From: Williamsia herbipolensis
Lineage (GTDB): Bacteria > Actinomycetota > Actinomycetes > Mycobacteriales > Mycobacteriaceae
NCBI RefSeq assembly: GCF_000964005.1
Contig: NZ_JXYP01000011.1
Span: forward strand, 213,869-277,868
Direction: 5' to 3'
DNA: 64,000 nt
Positions 43,082 to 51,760 of this stretch are shown piece after piece (position 1 is the stretch's first letter; every line of letters begins with the position of its first letter). Made by a program: the position numbers and the translations under genes. The notes beneath the pieces were generated by a model. It saw nothing but the letters and a program-made list of their open reading frames with translations, did no database searches and was not told the origin of the DNA.

Positions 43082-43567
43082 ATGACCTCCATCAAGTCCA
43101 TCCCGCTCACCACCCTCCAGGGTTCCGACACCAGCCTCGCGGAGTTCGACGGTCCCGTCCTCGTCGTCAACGTGGCCAGCAAATGCGGCCTCACGCCGCA
43201 GTACACCGGGCTGGAGAAGATCGCCGAGGACTACCGCGATCGCGGGCTCACCGTCGTCGGCGTGCCCTGCAACCAGTTCATGGGTCAGGAACCCGGAACC
43301 GCGGAGGAGATCGAGACGTTCTGCTCGACCACCTACGGCGTGACCTTCCCGCTGCTGGAGAAGGTCGACGTCAACGGCGACAACCGCCATCCGCTCTACG
43401 CCGAGCTCACCCAGGCGTCCGATGATTCCGGCGAGGCCGGCGACGTGCAATGGAATTTCGAGAAGTTCCTCCTCGACGCCGACGGCACCGTGGTGAAGCG
43501 TTTCCGCCCGCGCACCGAGCCCGACGCCCCCGAGGTCATCGAGGCCATCGAATCCGTTCTCTCCTGA
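43082..43567 (+). CDS. Cys-type glutathione peroxidase homologue
   Basis: This 161-residue thiol peroxidase has the peroxidatic Cys35 in NVASKCGLTPQYTGLEKI. The second block GVPCNQFMGQEPGTAEEIETFC supplies the likely resolving Cys, and WNFEKFLLDADG carries the catalytic Trp-Asn pair. Cys instead of selenocysteine and the absence of glutathione in these bacteria suggest thioredoxin or mycothiol as reductant. It is cytosolic and divergent from the MarR-exporter unit with 128 bases between. Confidence 0.93.
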   Translation: MTSIKSIPLTTLQGSDTSLAEFDGPVLVVNVASKCGLTPQYTGLEKIAEDYRDRGLTVVGVPCNQFMGQEPGTAEEIETFCSTTYGVTFPLLEKVDVNGDNRHPLYAELTQASDDSGEAGDVQWNFEKFLLDADGTVVKRFRPRTEPDAPEVIEAIESVLS

Positions 43568-43631
43568 GAGTTGGCACGCCGTACACGGCGACATAACCGA
43601 CGGCTCACCTGCCGAACGGACACTCGGGGAC

Positions 43632-44339
43632 ATGGCAGGACAGTTGTATGTGTCGGTCTCGGGGATCCGTGCCGACACCCTCACCGACACGCAGGCCTTC
43701 GTCGACGACCTCGCCCGCCGCGAGGTGCCCACCTCGCTGCTGGTGTCACCGCGGCTCAAGCACGGTTATCGCCTGGGCGACGACGCCGAGACCGTCGACT
43801 GGCTGCGCGAGCGCCGATCGGGTGACGACGCGATCGTGCTGCACGGCTACGACCAGGCGGCGACGAAGCGACGTCGCGCCGAGTTCGCGGTGATCGACAC
43901 CCACGAGGCCGCGCTGCGCCTCGCCGCCGCCGACCGGGTGCTCGAGGCGGCCGGTCTGCGGACACGCCTGTTCGCCGCGCCCCGGTGGACGGCGTCGGCG
44001 GGCGCGACGGCCGCGCTTCCGGCCGCCGGGTTCCGGGTGAACCTGGGTTTCACGGGGTGGGACGACCTGGTCACCGGCCAGTTCACCCGCGCCCGCGTCC
44101 TCGGCTTCGGCGACGGCTTCCGCGCCGACGCGTGGTGGGCGCGGATGGTCGTGGTCTCGACCAACCGGACGGCCCGACGCGGCGGGGTGGTGCGGCTGTC
44201 GATCGCCGCCAAGCACCTGCAGACCCCGATCGCGCGGCAGACGCTCCTCGACTGCGTAGACCTGTCGCGTCACCACGGGTTGACGCCGGTCACCTACCGC
44301 CGTCTCACCGGGGTCGCCGCCGGGCGCGGCGCCGCCTGA
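43632..44339 (+). CDS. DUF2334 (polysaccharide-deacetylase-like) protein
   Basis: This 235-residue protein has a NodB-like barrel pattern: GQLYVSVSGIRADTLTD, VPTSLLVSPRLKHGYRL, DAIVLHGYDQ (His in strand 3), RLFAAPRWTASAGATAAL, and a late SIAAKHLQTP. These fit the DUF2334 family, distant relatives of carbohydrate esterase 4; catalytic competence is unproven. No signal peptide is seen. It lies 71 bases before purS; a DUF2334 gene near purSQ is also remembered in mycobacteria. Confidence 0.82.
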   Translation: MAGQLYVSVSGIRADTLTDTQAFVDDLARREVPTSLLVSPRLKHGYRLGDDAETVDWLRERRSGDDAIVLHGYDQAATKRRRAEFAVIDTHEAALRLAAADRVLEAAGLRTRLFAAPRWTASAGATAALPAAGFRVNLGFTGWDDLVTGQFTRARVLGFGDGFRADAWWARMVVVSTNRTARRGGVVRLSIAAKHLQTPIARQTLLDCVDLSRHHGLTPVTYRRLTGVAAGRGAA

Positions 44340-44410
44340 CCGGTAAAGTCGTCTCGACCGAGAACCCTCAGGATCGAGTACCGGCCGATCGGAATCAGGA
44401 GCGCACTCTC

Positions 44411-44650
44411 ATGGCACGTGTGGTGGTCGATGTGATGCCCAAGACGGAGATCCTCGACCCGCAGGGTCAGGCCATCGTGGGGGCACTGGGACGGCTGGGC
44501 TTCTCCGGCATCTCCGATGTCCGCCAGGGCAAGCGGTTCGAACTCGAGGTCGACGGCACCGTCGACGACGTCGCACTCGACCGCATCGCGGCGGAGTTGC
44601 TGGCCAATACCGTGATCGAGAACTTCACCGTCTCCCGGGCCGAGCAGTGA
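44411..44650 (+). CDS. purS: FGAM synthase subunit PurS
   Basis: This 79-residue small subunit of phosphoribosylformylglycinamidine synthase has the family pattern [29 protein letters not shown] and RFELEVDG. PurS dimers bridge PurQ and PurL and help pass ammonia between them. The purQ start overlaps its stop by GTGA. purL is not in the window. Confidence 0.95.
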   Translation: MARVVVDVMPKTEILDPQGQAIVGALGRLGFSGISDVRQGKRFELEVDGTVDDVALDRIAAELLANTVIENFTVSRAEQ

Positions 44651-45327
44651 CCGCACGCATCGGCGTCATCACCTTCCCGGGCACCCTCGACGACGTCGAC
44701 GCCTCGCGGGCGGTCCGGCTCGCCGGTGCCACCCCGGTCGAGTTGTGGCACGCCGACACCGACCTGCAGGGGGTCGACGCAGTCGTCGTACCCGGCGGGT
44801 TCTCCTACGGCGACTACCTGCGTGCCGGCGCCATCGCGCGGTTCGCGCCCATGATGGGTTCGGTCGTGGAGGCCGCCACCCGTGGCGTCCCGATCCTGGG
44901 TATCTGCAACGGTTTCCAGGTGCTGTGCGAGGCCGGTCTGCTGCCCGGCGCGCTCACCCGCAACATCGGTCTGCACTTCGTGTGCCGTGACCAGTGGCTC
45001 GAGGTCGCCTCCACCACCTCTGCGTGGAGCAGCCGCTTCGAGCCCGGCGCCGAGATCCTGGTGCCGCTCAAATCCGGTGAGGGACGCTACGTCGCGTCCG
45101 AGGAGGTCCTCGACGAACTCGAGGGCGAGGGCCGCGTCGTGTTCCGCTACGCCGGGGACAACCCGAACGGTTCTATGCGCTCGATCGCCGGCATCTCCAG
45201 CGCCGACGGCCGCGTCGTCGGGCTCATGCCGCATCCCGAACACGCCACCGAGCCGCTCACCGGACCCAGCGACGACGGGCTCGGGTTGTTCTACTCGGCA
45301 CTCGACGCCGTGCTGGCCACCGCCTGA
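44647..45327 (+). CDS. purQ: FGAM synthase glutaminase subunit PurQ
   Basis: This 226-residue class I glutamine amidotransferase has nucleophile Cys87 in [15 protein letters not shown] and the His-Glu pair in [11 protein letters not shown] near the end. [19 protein letters not shown] is the PurQ signature. It supplies ammonia to PurL for FGAM formation. It starts at GTG 44647 coupled to purS; the M18 peptidase gene begins five bases after its stop. Confidence 0.96.
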   Translation: MTARIGVITFPGTLDDVDASRAVRLAGATPVELWHADTDLQGVDAVVVPGGFSYGDYLRAGAIARFAPMMGSVVEAATRGVPILGICNGFQVLCEAGLLPGALTRNIGLHFVCRDQWLEVASTTSAWSSRFEPGAEILVPLKSGEGRYVASEEVLDELEGEGRVVFRYAGDNPNGSMRSIAGISSADGRVVGLMPHPEHATEPLTGPSDDGLGLFYSALDAVLATA

Positions 45328-45332
45328 TCCCC

Positions 45333-46616
45333 ATGGCCGACACCGCGATCACCACCACGGCGACCGCGCAGGGGCTGTGCGATTTCGTCGACGCCTCCCC
45401 GTCGCCGTTCCATGTGTGTGCCACGGCGGCAACGCATCTGCGCGACGCCGGCTTCACCGAACTCCACGAGGCGCACGCCTGGCCCACCGAACCCGGTGCG
45501 CACTTCGTGATCCGCGGCGGGTCGCTGATCGCCTGGGACGCCCGCGACGCCGGCCCCGCGTTCCGCATCATCGGAGGTCACACCGACAGCCCCAACCTGC
45601 GCCTCAAGCAGCACCCCGAACTGCGCTCGGCGGGCCTGCGGATGGTCGGTCTCGAGCCCTACGGCGGGGCGTGGCTGAACTCCTGGCTCGACCGCGACCT
45701 GGGTCTGTCCGGGCGCGTGGCGATCCGCCGCGGCAGCACGATCGAGCAGCGACTCATCCGCGTCGACGACCCGATCCTGCGGGTGCCGCAGCTCGCCATC
45801 CACCTGTCCGAGGACCGCAAAGGCGTCACCCTCGACCCGCAGCGACACGTCAACGCGGTGTGGGGCGTCGACACCGGCGACAGCCGCACGTTCCTCGAGA
45901 CCGTCTGTGCGCGAGCCGATGTCGATGCCGCCGAGGTCCTCGGCTGGGAGTTGATGACCCACGATCTGGCGCCGGGCGCGGTCGTCGGCGCCGACGGTGA
46001 CCTGATCAGTGCCCCCCGATTGGACAACCAGGGCACCTGCTACGCCGGTCTGCGCGCCCTGCTCGACGGCGCGACCGGTGCGGCCCACACCCGCGTTCTC
46101 GCGCTGTTCGACCACGAGGAGGTCGGCAGCGCGTCGGATCGCGGGGCGGCATCGGACCTCCTGATCTCGACGCTGGAACGGGTCGTGGCCGGGCGCGGCG
46201 GCGACCGTTCGGAGTTCCTCCGCACGATGGCCTCGAGCGTGTGTGTCTCCGGCGACATGGCCCACGCCACGCATCCGAACTACCCCGACCGTCACGAGCC
46301 CGCCCACCGCATCGCGGTCAACGGTGGCCCCGTGCTGAAGGTGAACCAGAACCTGCGCTACGCCAGTGACGCCGGCGGCGAGGCCCTGTTCGCGCTGGCG
46401 TGTGAGCAGGCCGGTGTGCCGCTGCAGCGGTACGTGCACCGCGCCGACCTGCCGTGCGGATCGACGATCGGGCCGATCACCGCGACGCGGACCGGTCTGT
46501 CGACCGTCGACGTCGGCGCCCCGCAGCTCGCCATGCACAGCGCGCGTGAACTCATGGGTGCCGCCGACATCACCTTGTATTCGGCTGCGCTGCAGGCGTT
46601 CCTGTCACCCGTTTGA
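45333..46616 (+). CDS. pepC: M18-family aminopeptidase
   Basis: This 427-residue zinc aminopeptidase of the aspartyl-aminopeptidase family shows [16 protein letters not shown] (first metal His-x-Asp), [31 protein letters not shown] (catalytic Glu and metal Glu), [16 protein letters not shown] and [31 protein letters not shown]. It removes acidic or other N-terminal residues in the cytosol. It follows purQ in the same operon, as recalled for pepC (Rv0800) near purine genes. Its last 12 bases overlap the convergent TetR gene. Confidence 0.93.
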   Translation: MADTAITTTATAQGLCDFVDASPSPFHVCATAATHLRDAGFTELHEAHAWPTEPGAHFVIRGGSLIAWDARDAGPAFRIIGGHTDSPNLRLKQHPELRSAGLRMVGLEPYGGAWLNSWLDRDLGLSGRVAIRRGSTIEQRLIRVDDPILRVPQLAIHLSEDRKGVTLDPQRHVNAVWGVDTGDSRTFLETVCARADVDAAEVLGWELMTHDLAPGAVVGADGDLISAPRLDNQGTCYAGLRALLDGATGAAHTRVLALFDHEEVGSASDRGAASDLLISTLERVVAGRGGDRSEFLRTMASSVCVSGDMAHATHPNYPDRHEPAHRIAVNGGPVLKVNQNLRYASDAGGEALFALACEQAGVPLQRYVHRADLPCGSTIGPITATRTGLSTVDVGAPQLAMHSARELMGAADITLYSAALQAFLSPV

Positions 46617-47174
46617 CGCGTCGATCCCGCGGAGCTCGCCGCCGATCAGGGCCTGCTCGGCGCGGCTGAACAGCCACGCGAGGGCATCGGGATCGTCGGG
46701 GAGGGTGATCTGCTCGTAGCCGATGAGCAGGTACAACGACCACTTCGCGAACATGTCCGCGCCACGGCGGTCGCCGAGGATGTCGAACGCGGCGTCCGAC
46801 AGGGCGGCGATGCGCTGCGCGTCGACCTCCTGCTGCACGGCCTTCACCTCGGGGTCGAGGCTGCTCCACGTGCGGATCGCGGCCTCCGCGCGGTACGGCA
46901 GCGACAGTCCGATCGCCCGCAGCGCATCGATCCGCGCGCGTGGATCCGACTGGGCGCGAACACCTTCCACCAGCAGCGTGGTGCTCTCGGTGTGCCAGTG
47001 CGTGATGAGCTCGCCGGTGTAGGTGCCCCAGTTGGCGAAGAAGTGATAGAAGCTGCCCGAGGTCACCCCGAGGCGGCGACAGACCTCGGCGAGCTTGAGT
47101 CCGCCGTAGCCCTGGTCGGCCAGGACCCCCAATCCGGTCTCCAGGTACGCCTGGCGCGAGGTCGTCGATACCAC
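46605..47174 (-). CDS. TetR-family regulator of the P450 cassette
   Basis: This 189-residue regulator has the N-terminal helix-turn-helix [48 protein letters not shown]. The C-terminal part (~80-185) is an all-helical ligand domain of the TetR_C type seen near lipid and steroid genes. The start is GTG 47174, 17 bases from a perfect palindrome in the divergent promoter, so it very likely represses both itself and the SCP2-P450 operon. The 3' end overlaps pepC by 12 bases. Confidence 0.9.
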   Translation of the reverse strand: MVSTTSRQAYLETGLGVLADQGYGGLKLAEVCRRLGVTSGSFYHFFANWGTYTGELITHWHTESTTLLVEGVRAQSDPRARIDALRAIGLSLPYRAEAAIRTWSSLDPEVKAVQQEVDAQRIAALSDAAFDILGDRRGADMFAKWSLYLLIGYEQITLPDDPDALAWLFSRAEQALIGGELRGIDASNG

Positions 47175-47191
47175 CCACTCAGCCTAGACGC

Positions 47192-47207
47192 CATAAGTTG
47201 ACTTATG
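47192..47207. promoter_or_regulatory. Perfect palindrome, probable TetR operator
   Basis: CATAAGT (47192-47198) and ACTTATG (47201-47207) are perfect inverted repeats around TG, in a very AT-rich patch of the 73-base divergent promoter. A TTGACT that could serve as a -35 for the P450 operon lies inside it (47198-47203). Confidence 0.85.
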
Positions 47208-47247
47208 TTAGTGTGACCCACGCCACCACAATCAACCGGAGGTCGAC

Positions 47248-47652
47248 GTGAGTTTCCGCAGTTCCGACGAGGTCGCCACCTACATCGGGGGCATCTTCGA
47301 GACCGCCTTCGCCGACGCCGAGCTGGGCCCCAAGCTGGCCGAGACCGGCATCGTGCTCGAGTTCGACTTTAGCGAGCCCGAGACGCATCTGGTCATCGAC
47401 ACCACCACGGGATCGGTCCACAACGGCCGAGACGGCGCCCCGCAACCGGTCGCGACGATGTCGATGACCGCCGACGTCGGCAACGCCTACTGGCAGGGGA
47501 AGGTGAACCTCCCGATGGCCATGGCGAAGAAGAAGATCAAGGTCGAGGGCAACGTCGCGTCGCTGCTGGAGATCGCACCGCTGTCGAAGAAGTTGTTCCC
47601 CACCTACATCGAGCGCCTCACCGCCGACGGCCGCGACGATCTGCTCGTCTGA
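47248..47652 (+). CDS. SCP2-type sterol-binding domain protein
   Basis: This 134-residue protein has the SCP2 fold pattern: EFDFSEPETHLVIDTTTGSVHNG, PVATMSMTADVGNAYWQGKVNLPMAMAKKKIKVEGNVASLLEI. It should bind a hydrophobic ligand such as a sterol, terpenoid or fatty acyl chain. GTG 47248 has a GGAGG five bases upstream. It is the first gene of the cassette and could present the substrate to the cytochrome P450 encoded next, or buffer it; this is inference. Confidence 0.88.
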   Translation: MSFRSSDEVATYIGGIFETAFADAELGPKLAETGIVLEFDFSEPETHLVIDTTTGSVHNGRDGAPQPVATMSMTADVGNAYWQGKVNLPMAMAKKKIKVEGNVASLLEIAPLSKKLFPTYIERLTADGRDDLLV

Positions 47653-47684
47653 CCCCACCCCCAGCACTCTCCAGAAAGACCACC

Positions 47685-48941
47685 ATGAGCGCACCCACCG
47701 CCGATCGCACCTTCCATCCCGACACCATCTCGCCGCTGTCGTTCTGGGCCGGCACCGCCGCCGACCGCGAGGCGACCTTTGCCCGCCTGCGCGCCGAGGC
47801 GCCCGTGAGCTGGCATCCGCCGGTCGAGGGTGCGCTCATCCCACCCGAGCAGCCGGGTATCTGGGCGGTCGCGCGTCACGCCGACATCGCCTACGTGTCC
47901 AAGCACCCCGAACTGTTCACCTCCGGACAGGGCGTGATGGTCGAGGAGGTGCCCGAGGAGATGCTCGAGGCGGCGATGTCGTTCCTCGCCATGGACGGCA
48001 AGCGACATTCGCTGCTGCGGCGGCTGGTGAGTGCGGCGTTCACCCCTCGTCGTGTCGCGGCGATCACCGAGCAGATCGAGAACCAGGCCCGCACCATCGT
48101 CGACGATCTCCTGGCCACCGACTCGGGTGACTTCGTGGCCCAGGTGTCCAAGCGACTGCCGATGTGGACCATCTACGAGATGATGGGCCTGCCCGCCGAG
48201 CACCGCGAGGAGGCCGCGCACCACGCCGACGGCATGGTCTCGTGGAACGATCCCGACGTCGCCGCGGGCCGCGAACCCGGCGAGGTCCTCAACGAGTCGC
48301 TGGTGGCCCTCCTCGGCCTGGCCCTCGATCTCGCCGAGGCGCGCCGCGCCGATCCCCGCGACGACCTGATGACCAACCTGGTGGAGGCCGAGGTCGACGG
48401 CGAGCACCTCACCGACGAGGAGATCGCGGCGTTCTTCGTGCTCCTGTCGGTCGCCGGCAACGACACCACCCGCAACACCATCAGCCTCGTGGCCCGCGCG
48501 CTGCAGGACAATCCGGACCAACGTGCACTGCTGGCCGACGACTTCGAGGGCACCGCCGCCACCGCGCTCGAGGAGTTCGTCCGGTATGCGACCCCGGTGA
48601 TGACGTTCCGGCGCACCGCCGTCGTCGACACCGAACTCGGAGGGCAGCAGATCAAGGCCGGCGAGTGGCTGCTGCTGCTCTACCCCTCCGGCAACCGCGA
48701 CGACGAGGTCTTCGACTCCCCGGACTCGTTCGACCTCACACGGTCGCCCAACCCGCATCTCGGGTTCGGCGGTGGTGGACCGCACTACTGCATGGGTGCC
48801 TTCCTGGCGAAGACGCAGCTGCGAGAACTGTTCGGCCAGTTGCTGTCCCGTGCACCCGGGCTCACCCTCGGCGACCCCGAGTACCTCGTGGGCAACTTCG
48901 TCCACGCCGTCCGATCCCTGCCCTACACCCTGGAGAAGTGA
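47685..48941 (+). CDS. Cytochrome P450
   Basis: This 418-residue soluble class I P450 has oxygen-activation helix SVAGNDTTRN (~255-264), the ExxR pair in EEFVRY (296-301), and the heme loop LGFGGGGPHYCMGAFLA with Cys369. All essential residues are present. It should hydroxylate a hydrophobic substrate using electrons from the ferredoxin encoded three genes later; a ferredoxin reductase is not in the window. Neighbours that act on alcohols and aldehydes suggest terminal hydroxylation of an alkyl or isoprenoid chain. The family number cannot be assigned by eye. Confidence 0.94.
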   Translation: MSAPTADRTFHPDTISPLSFWAGTAADREATFARLRAEAPVSWHPPVEGALIPPEQPGIWAVARHADIAYVSKHPELFTSGQGVMVEEVPEEMLEAAMSFLAMDGKRHSLLRRLVSAAFTPRRVAAITEQIENQARTIVDDLLATDSGDFVAQVSKRLPMWTIYEMMGLPAEHREEAAHHADGMVSWNDPDVAAGREPGEVLNESLVALLGLALDLAEARRADPRDDLMTNLVEAEVDGEHLTDEEIAAFFVLLSVAGNDTTRNTISLVARALQDNPDQRALLADDFEGTAATALEEFVRYATPVMTFRRTAVVDTELGGQQIKAGEWLLLLYPSGNRDDEVFDSPDSFDLTRSPNPHLGFGGGGPHYCMGAFLAKTQLRELFGQLLSRAPGLTLGDPEYLVGNFVHAVRSLPYTLEK

Positions 48942-48943
48942 TC

Positions 48944-49735
48944 GTGATCGACCTGGCCGGAAAGAGTTTCGTCGTCACCGGGACGGCGTCGGGCATCGGT
49001 CACGTGGTGGCCACCAAGCTCCTCGACGCGGGCGCGCTCGTGCACAGTCTCGACCGCAACACCCCCACCGCGGCGGTCACCTCGCACATCGAGGTCGATC
49101 TCGCGAACCCGCGCAGCATCGACGCCGCGGTCGAACAGCTCGACGGCGAGTTCGACGGTCTGATCAACGTCGCGGGCATCCCCGGCACCGCACCGAGCGA
49201 CCTCGTCCTCGCGGTGAACGCACTCGCGGTGCGGCACCTCACCGAGGCGATGTTCGAGCGTCTGCGGTCGGGCGGCTCCATCGTGGTGGTCTCGTCGATC
49301 GCCGGGTCGAACTGGCCGCTCCGACTCGAGGCCGTGCGTGACCTTCTGGCCACCGACACCTTCGACGAGGGCGCCGCCTGGTTCAAGGCCCACCCGCAGG
49401 AGGGCAACGCCTACAACTTCTCCAAGGAGGTCGCCACGGTCTACGCGATGTCGATGTCGTTGGCCCTGGTGGAGATGGGGCTGCGCATCAACGCGGTACT
49501 GCCCGGACCTGTGGAAACGCCGATTCTGCCCGACTTCGAGGAGTCGATGGGCAAAGATAATCTCGACGGCGTCCGGGGTCTGCTGGGCCGACACGCCCAG
49601 CCCGACGACATCGCCGACGCGATCATCTTCCTGGTCACCGACTCCGCACGCTGGATCAACGGCCACGGGTTGGTCGTCGACGGCGGTCTCAGCGGGGGCA
49701 TCCTGACCGGCGTCGTACCGGCACCCGAGATCTGA
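48944..49735 (+). CDS. Short-chain dehydrogenase/reductase (3-alpha-HSD/coniferyl-alcohol-dehydrogenase-like)
   Basis: This 263-residue NAD(P) enzyme has TGTASGIGH for nucleotide binding, the catalytic Ser in VVVSSIAGS (117-118), Tyr157 and Lys161 in YNFSKE, and VLPGPVETPIL. The pattern of a short variable middle followed by EGNAYNFSKE resembles 3-alpha-hydroxysteroid and coniferyl-alcohol dehydrogenases. It probably oxidises the alcohol made by the P450. GTG 48944 is preferred to GTG 48938, because GGAGAA lies seven bases before the former. Confidence 0.88.
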   Translation: MIDLAGKSFVVTGTASGIGHVVATKLLDAGALVHSLDRNTPTAAVTSHIEVDLANPRSIDAAVEQLDGEFDGLINVAGIPGTAPSDLVLAVNALAVRHLTEAMFERLRSGGSIVVVSSIAGSNWPLRLEAVRDLLATDTFDEGAAWFKAHPQEGNAYNFSKEVATVYAMSMSLALVEMGLRINAVLPGPVETPILPDFEESMGKDNLDGVRGLLGRHAQPDDIADAIIFLVTDSARWINGHGLVVDGGLSGGILTGVVPAPEI

Positions 49736-49747
49736 GAAGGACCCACC

Positions 49748-51151
49748 ATGGCTGCACCCACCCTCCCCACCACACCCGTCGTCGAACCGGTCGACCCGAC
49801 GGTGCTCTCCGAGCTACGCCGGTACCACGCCTCCGGGGTGACCCGAGACATCGGTTGGCGCACAGGACAGTTGGAAGCCCTCGAGCGGATGCTCGACGAG
49901 TGTGAATCCGACATCGTCGCCGCGCTGGACGCCGACCTCGGTCGCGCCGGGTTCGACGCGTGGCTCGGCGACATCGCCTCGACCAAGGGCGAGGCCACCT
50001 ACGCCCGCAAGAACCTGAAGAAGTGGATGAAGCGACAGAAGCAGTCGCTGCCCCTGGCGCAGCTGCCCGCGAGGGGCTGGGTGCAGTACGAGCCGCTCGG
50101 CGTGGTGCTCGTGATCGGCCCGTGGAACTACCCCGTGTACCTCACCCTCGGCCCCCTGGTCGCGGCGATCGCGGCCGGCAACTGTGCGGTGCTCAAGCCC
50201 TCGGAGATGGCGCCCGCGTCGTCAGAGCTGCTGGCGCGCATCGTGCCGCAGTACCTCGACACGAAGGCCCTCCGGGTGATCGAGGGTGATGCGTCGACCA
50301 CACAGGACCTCCTCGCCATGGGCTTCGACCACGCCGTGTTCACCGGTGGCACCGAGGTCGGCAAGAAGATCATGGCCGCCGCGGCCCCCACGCTCACCCC
50401 GGTGACCCTCGAACTCGGCGGCAAGAGCCCCGTCTACGTCGCCGCCGATGCCGACCTCGACGTCACCGCTCGCCGGATCGCCTGGACCAAGCTGCTGAAC
50501 TCCGGCCAGACCTGCATCGCGCCGGACTACGTGCTGGCCGACCGATCGGTGGTCGACGAACTGGTGCGCAAGATCGGCGAGACCATCGCCGAGTTCCGTG
50601 CCGACAAGACCGAGCCGACGGTCAAGATCGTCAACGCCCGCCAATTCGACCGGCTGTCGGCCTATCTCGACGCCACGACGGGTCGCATCGCGCTCGGTGG
50701 CGGCGTCGACCGCGAGAACCTCCGCATCGAGCCGACCGTGGTCGTCGACCCCGACCCCGACGACGCCGTGATGGAGAACGAGATCTTCGGGCCCATCCTG
50801 CCAATCCTCACCGTCGACTCACCCGACGCTGCGATCGCCTTCGTCAACGCACGCCCGAAGCCGCTCGCGAGCTACGTCTTCACGTCGTCGAAGGCGCTGG
50901 GGCAGAAGATGATCGACGCCATCCCGTCGGGTGGCGCGGTGGTCAACCACATCGCGATGCACTGCCTGATCCCCAGTCTCCCGTTCGGCGGCGTCGGCGC
51001 GAGCGGCATGGGCGCCTACCACGGCCGATGGGGTTTCGAGGCGCTCAGTCACCGCAAGGCGGTGCTGGCCAAGCCGACGAAACCCGATCTGTCGCTCATC
51101 TATCCGCCGTACAGCGACCGCGCGGTCAAGCTGCTGCGCCGGATGCTCTGA
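49748..51151 (+). CDS. Class 3-type aldehyde dehydrogenase
   Basis: This 467-residue enzyme has Asn127 in GPWNYP, Glu222 in LELGGKSP, and catalytic Cys256 in NSGQTCIAPDY. LPFGGVGASGMGAYHGRWGFEALSH near the end is typical of class 3/coniferyl-aldehyde dehydrogenases. It should oxidise the aldehyde formed by the preceding SDR to an acid. ATG 49748 follows AGAAGG with 12 bases from the SDR stop, so it is in the same operon. The last ~30 residues carry basic residues. Confidence 0.92.
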   Translation: MAAPTLPTTPVVEPVDPTVLSELRRYHASGVTRDIGWRTGQLEALERMLDECESDIVAALDADLGRAGFDAWLGDIASTKGEATYARKNLKKWMKRQKQSLPLAQLPARGWVQYEPLGVVLVIGPWNYPVYLTLGPLVAAIAAGNCAVLKPSEMAPASSELLARIVPQYLDTKALRVIEGDASTTQDLLAMGFDHAVFTGGTEVGKKIMAAAAPTLTPVTLELGGKSPVYVAADADLDVTARRIAWTKLLNSGQTCIAPDYVLADRSVVDELVRKIGETIAEFRADKTEPTVKIVNARQFDRLSAYLDATTGRIALGGGVDRENLRIEPTVVVDPDPDDAVMENEIFGPILPILTVDSPDAAIAFVNARPKPLASYVFTSSKALGQKMIDAIPSGGAVVNHIAMHCLIPSLPFGGVGASGMGAYHGRWGFEALSHRKAVLAKPTKPDLSLIYPPYSDRAVKLLRRML

Positions 51152-51164
51152 GAGGGGAACGGTC

Positions 51165-51353
51165 GTGCACGTGACGGTCGATCGGGACATCTGCTGTGCG
51201 TCGGGCAACTGCGAGATGGCGGCGCCGGCGGTGTTCGAGCTCGCGGATTCCGGCGAGGTGCAGGTCGACGACGCCGCTGTCGAGGCGAACGTCGACAGCG
51301 TGCGCCGGGCGATCAGCGAATGCCCCACCCAGGCGTTGACCTTGATCGAGTGA
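51165..51353 (+). CDS. Ferredoxin of the P450-associated type
   Basis: This 62-residue acidic protein has cysteines in DICCASGNCEMAAP and ECPTQA. The spacing (a third Cys position replaced) fits a [3Fe-4S] or [4Fe-4S] ferredoxin that feeds actinobacterial P450s. GTG 51165 follows GAGGGGAA. It closes the cassette started by the SCP2 gene and is the natural redox partner of the cassette's P450. Confidence 0.92.
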   Translation: MHVTVDRDICCASGNCEMAAPAVFELADSGEVQVDDAAVEANVDSVRRAISECPTQALTLIE

Positions 51354-51391
51354 TCCGCCACCGCGGCGGCGCGGTCTCGTATCCTGCCGAC

Positions 51392-51760
51392 ATGAACCTC
51401 GCCGGCGCGGTGATCTACGTGTCCGATCTGGACGGTATGCAGCGGTTCTACGCCGACTGCCTGGGCTGGACCGACGTCGACCACGGCGAGGGCTACCGCG
51501 GTATGGCGTCGTCGGCGGGTCTCGTCACGCTTGTCCGTTCACCTGATGCGACACCGTCCGCCGTGCCCGCCCCGCGTCGCAGCGAGACGGCGATCAAGCT
51601 GACCGTCGAGGTGGACTCCCTCGTCACGGCACGCGAGCGCATCACCGCCGCGGGCGGCACGGTCGCGCCCGCGTCGACCCAGTGGTCGTTCCGTGGGGCC
51701 ACGCACTGCGACGCGGTGGATCCCGAGGGCAACGTGATCGGGTTGATCGAACCCGACTAG
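51392..51760 (+). CDS. VOC-superfamily (glyoxalase-like) protein
   Basis: This 122-residue single-module protein has AVIYVSDLDGMQRFYADCLGW at the start and GATHCDAVDPEGNVIGLIEP at the end. These are the paired beta-alpha-beta-beta-beta motifs of the vicinal-oxygen-chelate fold. The reaction is unknown. It lies 38 bases after the ferredoxin and may be read with the cassette. Its stop codon overlaps that of the convergent triple-VOC gene in a CTAG. Confidence 0.85.
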   Translation: MNLAGAVIYVSDLDGMQRFYADCLGWTDVDHGEGYRGMASSAGLVTLVRSPDATPSAVPAPRRSETAIKLTVEVDSLVTARERITAAGGTVAPASTQWSFRGATHCDAVDPEGNVIGLIEPD

